From Deltaproteobacteria bacterium (GTDB lineage: Bacteria; Desulfobacterota; Desulfobulbia; Desulfobulbales; BM004), in contig JAFDCR010000375.1 in the NCBI GenBank assembly GCA_019312685.1, positions 1 to 5,427 on the forward strand: a stretch of DNA of 5,427 bases, in the 5' to 3' direction. Both the position numbers and the translations under genes were made by a program. Shown piece by piece: positions 1 through 4,574 of this stretch. The number at the start of each line of letters is the position of its first letter. Positions within the stretch are counted from its first letter, which is position 1. The notes under the pieces were generated by a model. That model had not been told where the DNA came from, made no database searches, and saw only the letters and a list, made by a program, of their open reading frames with translations.

Positions 1-54
1 CAGCAGTGTAACGGCGAGTGAACGGCTGCCTTTTCTTTCGCCGCTTCGCTGCTG
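1..54. repeat. Two-step inverted repeat at the window edge
   Basis: CAGCAG (1-6) pairs with CTGCTG (49-54), and CGGCGA (12-17) pairs with TCGCCG (38-43). The two stems are separated by 5 nt on each side and closed by a 20-nt loop. The symmetry suggests a real structured element. It may continue to the left of the window. Function unknown. Confidence 0.55.
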
Positions 55-82
55 GTTCGTTTCTTTATGCAAGTTGTCTGTC

Positions 83-111
83 AATCATCAGGTTGTATCG
101 TTACCTGATAA
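83..111. repeat. Small hairpin element, copy 1
   Basis: The stem is ATCAGGT (87-93) with ACCTGAT (103-109), 7 perfect pairs closed by a 9-nt loop (TGTATCGTT). It is preceded by AATC and followed by AA, the same flanks as copies 2 and 3. Its loop differs from theirs (GTATCG against GTTTCG), so it is the most divergent member. Confidence 0.6.
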
Positions 112-138
112 TCGTCGTCACGTTTCGTATGACGACAA
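110..138. repeat. Small hairpin element, copy 2
   Basis: The stem is GTCGTCA (114-120) with TGACGAC (130-136), 7 perfect pairs closed by a 9-nt loop (CGTTTCGTA). It is preceded by AATC and followed by AA. It lies in direct tandem with copy 1, sharing the AA between them. It shares GTTTCGTATG (122-131) exactly with copy 3. Confidence 0.65.
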
Positions 139-319
139 AATGAACGTAAAAAAAATGTGCCTGTTTACAATTCACAGGTAGTTGTATATCTCTGTGTTGT
201 TTGTACAGTGCAACCAATATAAAAGGCGCCCCCAAAAATAATCCTGAAGTCGTTTCAACACTCACAATCCCTGTCATTCGGAGTCTCGCTTTGCTCGCTT
301 ACCTCGAACGCAACAACCG

Positions 320-408
320 TGTCATTTCGAACGAATGTGAGAAATCTTATAAAAACTGCAAACTTCTTAAGAAAGATCTCTCCGGCCTGAAGGCCGTTCG
401 AGATGACA
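320..408. repeat. Imperfect inverted repeat, REP/MITE-like element
   Basis: The left arm, 320-348, begins TGTCATTTCGAACG and ends GAGAAATCTT. The right arm, 373-408, is its imperfect reverse complement and ends CGTTCGAGATGACA. Within the right arm is a small stem, CGGCC-TGAA-GGCCG (383-396). The arm ends resemble a widespread class of intergenic palindromes of the type GTCATTTCGAGCGAAGCGAGAAATCT broken by variants; this resemblance is from memory. No transposase is present in the window, so any mobilising enzyme would be elsewhere. Confidence 0.6.
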
Positions 409-416
409 ATCAGCGT

Positions 417-444
417 TCAGCTATCAGTTCTCAGCTTTCAGCTT
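417..444. repeat. Four tandem heptamers, TCAGCTT type
   Basis: The units TCAGCTA, TCAGTTC, TCAGCTT and TCAGCTT follow without gaps. They open the pyrimidine-rich tract that extends to about 525. Similar short heptamer runs are known as intergenic repeats in several bacterial groups, including cyanobacteria; whether they are related is not decidable here. Confidence 0.7.
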
Positions 445-504
445 TTATTCTGCTTCCCTATTGCCTATATTTCCCGTCTTCCATCCCAGTTTTTTTACTT
501 CCCC

Positions 505-520
505 TCGACTCCTCGACCCC
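505..520. repeat. Two tandem octamers, TCGACYCC
   Basis: TCGACTCC and TCGACCCC belong to the same degenerate octamer family (TYGAMYCC) as 673-688 and 2745-2768. A single related unit, TTGAACCC, lies at 559-566, just after hairpin copy 3. Confidence 0.65.
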
Positions 521-527
521 TTGTGTC

Positions 528-555
528 AATCGTCAGCAGTTTCGTATGCTGACAA
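528..555. repeat. Small hairpin element, copy 3
   Basis: The stem is GTCAGCA (532-538) with TGCTGAC (547-553), 7 perfect pairs closed by an 8-nt loop (GTTTCGTA). It is preceded by AATC and followed by AA. Compared with copy 2, the two middle stem bases change from GT to AG and the opposite arm changes from AC to CT, so pairing is kept. Confidence 0.65.
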
Positions 556-596
556 CCCTTGAACCCTTTCCTTTATATGACAGGGCGAGATGTGAC

Positions 597-611
597 GGCC
601 GTTCGAGATGA
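597..611. repeat. Second copy of a 15-bp sequence from the 320-408 element
   Basis: GGCCGTTCGAGATGA occurs exactly at 392-406 and again here. It is preceded by CAGGGCGAGATGTGAC. It looks like a remnant of another copy of the right arm of the inverted-repeat element. Confidence 0.6.
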
Positions 612-645
612 TAGACGCTGAAAAAAGTTTCAGTGTATAGATAAA

Positions 646-665
646 TTTTCAATTTTCAATTTTTC
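646..665. repeat. A/T-rich heptamer run, TTTTCAA
   Basis: There are two exact units (646-652, 653-659) and a partial third (TTTTTC to 665). This is low-complexity DNA and could have arisen by simple slippage. Confidence 0.6.
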
Positions 666-672
666 TGGCCCT

Positions 673-688
673 TTGAATCCTTGAATCC
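673..688. repeat. Two tandem octamers TTGAATCC touching the exporter stop codon
   Basis: Two exact units end 1 bp before the last base of the TAA stop (690-692) of the second exporter gene. They are the same family as the octamers between the exporter genes, in the same orientation as those at 2745-2768. Confidence 0.75.
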
Positions 689-689
689 T

Positions 690-2498
690 TTAACTGCCGT
701 CCCGGTTCAATTCGATATACTGAAGATTCTGCAGCCTGTGATAGAGTCCTTTTCGGACCATGAGGTCTTCATGGGTGCCTTCTTCAATGATCCTGCCCGA
801 GTCCATGACAATTATTCTATCCGCCCTTCTGATGGTTGAAAGCCGATGGGCGATGACAATGCTTGTCCTCTGTGCCAATGTTGCGGCAACAGCCTTTTCT
901 ACAAGTATTTCAGTCTCAGAGTCAACATTGGCCGTGGCTTCATCCAGAACCAGAATTTTCGGATTGCGGGCCATAACCCTGGCCATGGCCAGAAGCTGGC
1001 GCTGTCCGGCAGACAGGTCAATATTTCCCTCACCTATCCTGGTATGGACTCCTTCCGGCAGTCGGTTGACAAATTCAATAAGCTGTGCCTGCGTGAGAAT
1101 ACGTTCAAGGTCGGATTCATTCATTTCACTGTCAAGGAGTATATTCTTCCTGATACTGCCCGGGACAAGATAAATCTCCTGCATGACCAACCCGACAGTT
1201 TTGCGCAGCCATTTCGGGTCAAGCTCTCTAATATCATTGCCGTCAAGCAGAATAGTGCCGTGATCCGGGTCATACAGCCGCTCCAGCAGGTTTACCAGAG
1301 TGGATTTTCCTGATCCAGTTGCGCCTACTATGGCCACAGTTTCTCCCTGCTTCACTTTCAGGTTCAAATTATGAATGACCGGATTGGCTGAATCGTAACC
1401 AAAAGTCACTGTTCTAAACTCAATAATACCCTCTACTGTTTCTAGCCCAAGGGGTTTCCTTGCGACCAGCAGTTGGCTTTTTGTATCCAGGAGCTGGAAA
1501 ATCCTTTCAGCTGAAGCCATTGCTGACTGCACAATGGAGTATTTCTGGGCCAGTTCCCTCAATGGCTGAAAGAAAAGCCGCATGTAGGAAAGGAAGGCCA
1601 CAAGTATACCGATGGTCATCTGCCCCTTCAGGATCTGCACACCCCCATACCAGATAATGATGGCTGTGGCCGAGGAAGAGATAACTTCCAGCAGGGGCAT
1701 AAAAATCCCGAAAATTTTTATCTGGTGCATGGCCGACTGGAAATAGTCATGGTTGAGCCGGGCAAAGTTTTCCTCGGCAGTCCCCTCTCTCTGAAACATC
1801 TGGATAAGGCTTATCCCGGAGATCGCCTCCTGCAGGTAAGCATTTATTTTTGCCAGGTTGGTTCGTATCTCCCTGAAGGCATTCCGCGCCACCCTGCTGA
1901 ACCAGATGGTTATTATAAGAATTACCGGCAGGAGCAGGCTCATCATCAGCGCCAGACGCCAGTTCAGCCAGAAAAGCAATATCAGAATACCCAATATGCG
2001 GACTGCATCATTGAAAAGGGTGACGATCACCGAGGTGAACATCTCATGCATGTTCTGAACATCGTTGGTCAGTCGCGTAACAAGCTTACCGCTGGGATTT
2101 TCATGAAAAAATGCCAGGTCAAGTTCCAGCAAATGGCTGTAGATGTGCTGACGCAGCCTGTGCATGATATTCTGTCCTGTCCATTCAAGAACCGTGACCT
2201 GGAAATAATTGGCCGCAAATCCTGCAATAATGACGATTCCGAATACCATCGCCAGCATTGCCAACCCTGAAAATCTTTCCGGTAGAGGAATTGTTTCATT
2301 AATAATATAGTTGTCCACAGCCAGCCTGAGAAGGTAGGGAAGCAGAAGACTGGTGCCGATAATAAAAAATGACAGAAAAACAGCCAGGGCGACACCGCTC
2401 CAGTATGTTGAAGTATAACCGAGGATGCGCCGCCAGAGTCTGACATCAGCGACCTCTCCCAGTTTATCTTCCTCAAAATAACCGTAGCCGTATTGCAT
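690..2498 (-). CDS. ABC exporter half-transporter, catalytic-Glu subunit (BmrD/LmrD/TM288/MdlB-like)
   Basis: This is a 602-aa half exporter with a membrane domain (helices roughly at 33-58, 78-100, 155-176, 178-200, 258-285 and 293-310) followed by an ATPase domain. The motifs are A-loop Tyr368, Walker A GATGSGKS 392-399, Q-loop Gln440, signature LSAGQ 495-499 in place of LSGGQ, Walker B ILVLD 515-519 with catalytic Glu520, ANVD D-loop 523-526, and H-loop His551. With the partner's LSGGQ it would form the competent ATP site; its own altered signature would face the partner's Asp515 in the degenerate site. This complementary pattern supports a heterodimer rather than two homodimers. The start is the only ATG before residue 81. 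Its upstream region is weak: GGAA (2512-2509) with a 10-nt spacer, itself part of a repeat unit. The stop TAA (692-690) is abutted by octamer repeats. The exported substrate is unknown. Confidence 0.94.
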   Translation of the reverse strand: MQYGYGYFEEDKLGEVADVRLWRRILGYTSTYWSGVALAVFLSFFIIGTSLLLPYLLRLAVDNYIINETIPLPERFSGLAMLAMVFGIVIIAGFAANYFQVTVLEWTGQNIMHRLRQHIYSHLLELDLAFFHENPSGKLVTRLTNDVQNMHEMFTSVIVTLFNDAVRILGILILLFWLNWRLALMMSLLLPVILIITIWFSRVARNAFREIRTNLAKINAYLQEAISGISLIQMFQREGTAEENFARLNHDYFQSAMHQIKIFGIFMPLLEVISSSATAIIIWYGGVQILKGQMTIGILVAFLSYMRLFFQPLRELAQKYSIVQSAMASAERIFQLLDTKSQLLVARKPLGLETVEGIIEFRTVTFGYDSANPVIHNLNLKVKQGETVAIVGATGSGKSTLVNLLERLYDPDHGTILLDGNDIRELDPKWLRKTVGLVMQEIYLVPGSIRKNILLDSEMNESDLERILTQAQLIEFVNRLPEGVHTRIGEGNIDLSAGQRQLLAMARVMARNPKILVLDEATANVDSETEILVEKAVAATLAQRTSIVIAHRLSTIRRADRIIVMDSGRIIEEGTHEDLMVRKGLYHRLQNLQYIELNRDGS

Positions 2499-2505
2499 TA
2501 TATTA

Positions 2506-2593
2506 GGATTCCAGGGTTTAAGGATTCAAGGGTTCGAGGTTCGAGGTTCGAGGTTCGAGGTTCGAGGTTCGAGGTTCGAGGTTCGAGGTTCGA
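2506..2593. repeat. Short tandem array: four octamers running into eight GGTTCGA heptamers
   Basis: Reading the plus strand, four 8-bp units (GGATTCCA, GGGTTTAA, GGATTCAA, GGGTTCGA; 2506-2537) pass directly into eight perfect 7-bp units GGTTCGA (2538-2593). Counting the last seven bases of the fourth octamer, the heptamer occurs nine times in a row (2531-2593). The array starts 8 bp upstream of the second exporter's ATG, so it forms nearly all of that gene's leader. Perfect identity of the heptamers suggests recent slippage expansion or contraction. Confidence 0.95.
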
Positions 2594-2744
2594 AAAAGAG
2601 TTTAAAAATCCGTGGGTGGAAAACCAACTGATATTTATAGAAAAATTGTACATATGATTAAACTTGATAATATGTTTTTTAAAACGCCTTAGCATCTTTA
2701 GCTCCCTCAATTCTGTAGCTTGTTTAAAGCAGTATTTTTCACCC

Positions 2745-2768
2745 TTGGCCCCTTGACTCCTTGACCCC
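2745..2768. repeat. Three tandem octamers, TTGRCYCC type
   Basis: The units are TTGGCCCC, TTGACTCC and TTGACCCC. They are the same family as the octamers at 673-688 and lie opposite in orientation to the array at 2506-2537. They lie 14 bp beyond the stop of the first exporter gene (stop ends at 2782), inside a pyrimidine-rich stretch of the plus strand. Confidence 0.8.
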
Positions 2769-2781
2769 TTTTCTAATCTTT

Positions 2782-4572
2782 TCACCCTTGCCCCCTCTCC
2801 CTGCTCGTCTGGTACTCATATATGGTGGCGTAGAATTTATTTTCCCGCAGCAGATACTTATGCTCACCCTGGGAAACCACCTTTCCTTTTTCCATAACGA
2901 TCAGATGATCTGCTTGGGCCAGCGGGGCAAGGCGGTGTGAAACTATTATACATATCCTGCCCCTGGTAAAAGGACGTATGGAGTTGATAATTTCATGCTC
3001 AGTCTCGATATCCACGGCTGACAACCCGTCATCAATTATAATAACCGGTCTGTCCGAAAGAAGTGCCCTGGCAAGGGCTATGCGCTGCCGCTGTCCCCCG
3101 GAAAGCTTCACCCCTTTTTCACCAATCCTCGTGTCATACCCTTGCGGTAAGGCTTCAATTTCCGCATGGATTGCCGCTGCCTTGGCTACTGCGACAATTT
3201 CTTCCATGGATGCGTCCGGGTTACCCATTGTAATATTGTTTTTGACGGTATTTGAAAAAACAGTGATATCCTGGGGGACCAATGCTATTTTCTTACGCAC
3301 CTCGGTCAATTCAAGGGTATTAACATCAATTCCGTTCCAGAACACAGTATCATCCGCAACCGGATACAGTCTGGCCAAGAGATGGCACAGGGTCGTTTTA
3401 CCCGATCCGATTTTCCCCACAATACCGAGAATCCCCTGTCGTATTTGAAGGGATATATCCTGGAGGGTCGGTTCATGCTGTCCCTGATATGAAAAAGAAA
3501 GACATGCAACTGTAATGGTGTTTATCTTCTCAGGTACTGCCTCAGAAGATGAGGGAACCGCAAAAACCGGCCTTTCTTCAAGAATGCTCTGGATGCGGTG
3601 TAATGATGTGACTCCCCGCTGGAAAAGGTTGGTCACCCAGCCCAAGGCCATCATCGGCCATGTCAGCATAAAGAGATAGGAGGTAAAGGCAACAAAATCT
3701 CCTATGGAGATAGTTCCCTGAATAGTTAAGCGGCCGCCGAACAAAATGACCAGAAGCATACTGGTATTCGCTATCAGTCCCGACACAGGAAAAAGCGTCC
3801 CCTGTACCCGGGCAAGACGGAGGTTATCCAGGACATATTCCTTCCCCATGGAATCAAACCTATGCGTCTGGTTCTCTTCCAGGGTGTAAGCCTTGATCAT
3901 TGTGATGGAATTTATGGATGTCCTGGCAAATTCCGTAAGTCTGGAGAACTGTTCCTGCACCTTTCTGAAATACCTGTGAAGCCTTCGGGAAAGAATACGC
4001 GTCAAGAGTGCCAGAAGAGGCATCGGAACTATTGCGATCAATGTTAACAGCGGATGGATATAGGCCATAAAGGAAAGTGCGGCGATCGAAAGTACCAGGG
4101 CATCGGCAAATGCAACCAGCCCCATGCCGCCGGCAAGTTGAACAGCTGCCAGGTCGTTGGTAGCCAGCGCCATTATCTCACCGGTGGTCTTTCGCTGGAA
4201 AAAAATACGGTCCAGGGTCAGCAGATGCGAAAAGAGCCAGTTACGGAAATCCTTTTCAAGATGGCGGGAAAATCCGAGAATCATATAACGCCAGCCGAAA
4301 CGGAAAACTGCAATACATAAAGCCAGACCAAAGATCATAATGCCGTAACGCAGGAGTCCTGCCTGATCGACCTTGACATTCTGGAGACCGTCAACAGCAT
4401 GCTTGATGATCCTTGGAATAACCAACTGCAGGCCGTTTACCGCCAGCAGGGATAAAAAACCTATAATCAAACGCAACCGATACTGTCTGAAAAACGGAAA
4501 CACCAAGCGGGCAGCCTGCCAGGAATGGTCAAATCCCTTACCTGTTTTCGGCTCTCCCTGTGTCAGTCGCAT
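2782..4572 (-). CDS. ABC exporter half-transporter, degenerate-site subunit (BmrC/LmrC/TM287/MdlA-like)
   Basis: This is a 596-aa protein, the normal length for a type IV (ABCB-like) half exporter: an N-terminal six-helix membrane domain (helices roughly at 31-54, 74-99, 150-170, 172-192, 257-279 and 288-311) and a C-terminal ATPase domain. ATPase motifs, numbered from the ATG: A-loop Tyr362, Walker A GKIGSGKT 386-393, Q-loop Gln434, intact signature LSGGQ 490-494, Walker B VIIID 510-514, D-loop SAVD 518-521, H-loop His546. The residue after Walker B is Asp515, not the catalytic Glu. In heterodimeric exporters this substitution marks the subunit that builds the degenerate ATP site. Its partner is the next gene downstream. 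It would act in the inner membrane as a multidrug or lipid-type exporter; the substrate is not predictable. The start is the ATG at 4572, chosen by its AGGA. The stop TGA (2784-2782) is followed by a 283-bp gap before the partner, unusual because paired halves normally abut. Confidence 0.94.
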   Translation of the reverse strand: MRLTQGEPKTGKGFDHSWQAARLVFPFFRQYRLRLIIGFLSLLAVNGLQLVIPRIIKHAVDGLQNVKVDQAGLLRYGIMIFGLALCIAVFRFGWRYMILGFSRHLEKDFRNWLFSHLLTLDRIFFQRKTTGEIMALATNDLAAVQLAGGMGLVAFADALVLSIAALSFMAYIHPLLTLIAIVPMPLLALLTRILSRRLHRYFRKVQEQFSRLTEFARTSINSITMIKAYTLEENQTHRFDSMGKEYVLDNLRLARVQGTLFPVSGLIANTSMLLVILFGGRLTIQGTISIGDFVAFTSYLFMLTWPMMALGWVTNLFQRGVTSLHRIQSILEERPVFAVPSSSEAVPEKINTITVACLSFSYQGQHEPTLQDISLQIRQGILGIVGKIGSGKTTLCHLLARLYPVADDTVFWNGIDVNTLELTEVRKKIALVPQDITVFSNTVKNNITMGNPDASMEEIVAVAKAAAIHAEIEALPQGYDTRIGEKGVKLSGGQRQRIALARALLSDRPVIIIDDGLSAVDIETEHEIINSIRPFTRGRICIIVSHRLAPLAQADHLIVMEKGKVVSQGEHKYLLRENKFYATIYEYQTSRERGQG

Positions 4573-4574
4573 TT

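Larger units (their letters stand above)
1..689. other. Non-coding, repeat-rich region downstream of the operon
   Basis: I see no credible gene in this 689-bp stretch. It contains several inverted repeats, three related hairpins, heptamer and octamer runs, and a long pyrimidine-rich plus-strand tract (about 440-525). The longest open frame (201-611, plus, TTG start) translates the repeats (for example SAISSQLSAF) and has no recognisable domain. No convincing Rho-independent terminator for the operon is visible: the A/T-rich stem-loop at 616-635 has no T-run after it on either strand. Confidence 0.7.
2499..2781. other. Repeat-filled gap between the two exporter halves
   Basis: Three parts are visible: G-rich repeats at 2506-2593, an AT-rich core at about 2594-2740, and C-rich octamers at 2745-2768. 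GGATTCAAGGG (2522-2532) and CCCTTGACTCC (2750-2760) are inverted copies with one mismatch, so the transcript could close a long loop over the core. No convincing promoter or Rho-independent terminator was found on the minus strand; TATAAAT occurs in the core, but with a poor -35. A 95-codon GTG-initiated frame crosses the whole gap. Its start overlaps the upstream stop (GTGA, 2785-2782) and its TAA overlaps the next ATG (TAATG, 2500-2496). Its translation is largely repeat-derived (NLEPRTS units), so I do not annotate it as a protein gene. Confidence 0.7.

Noticed and set aside
158..180. Fourth member of the small hairpin family
   Set aside because: It has a 7-bp stem (one G-T pair) and a 9-nt loop, but lacks the AATC and AA flanks and the GTTTCGTA loop, so it may be chance.
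164..192. Plus-strand promoter TTTACA with TATCTC
   Set aside because: The -10 match is weak and there is no gene downstream on that strand in the window.
201..611. 136-codon plus-strand open frame with a TTG start
   Set aside because: It runs through the inverted repeat, heptamers and octamers; its protein is the translation of those repeats with no domain and no clear ribosome binding site.
616..635. Rho-independent terminator after the second exporter gene
   Set aside because: The stem is A/T-rich (CTGAAA/TTTCAG) and no T-run follows it on either strand.
760..1313. Plus-strand open frames opposite the second exporter gene, and similar ones opposite the first exporter
   Set aside because: They are antisense shadows of strongly conserved ABC ATPase coding sequence and have no recognisable domains.
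2531..2593. CRISPR array or direct-repeat array with spacers
   Set aside because: The 7-bp units are contiguous with no spacers, and there are no cas genes in the window.
2531..2593. tRNA remnant, because GGTTCGA matches the T-loop core of tRNA genes
   Set aside because: No acceptor, D or anticodon arm is present around it; the match is to seven bases only.
2498..2785. 95-codon minus-strand open frame as a protein gene
   Set aside because: A quarter of it encodes NLEPRTS repeats from the tandem array and the rest is AT-rich with no recognisable features. Its exact overlaps with both neighbours are discussed as a coupling device, not as a protein.
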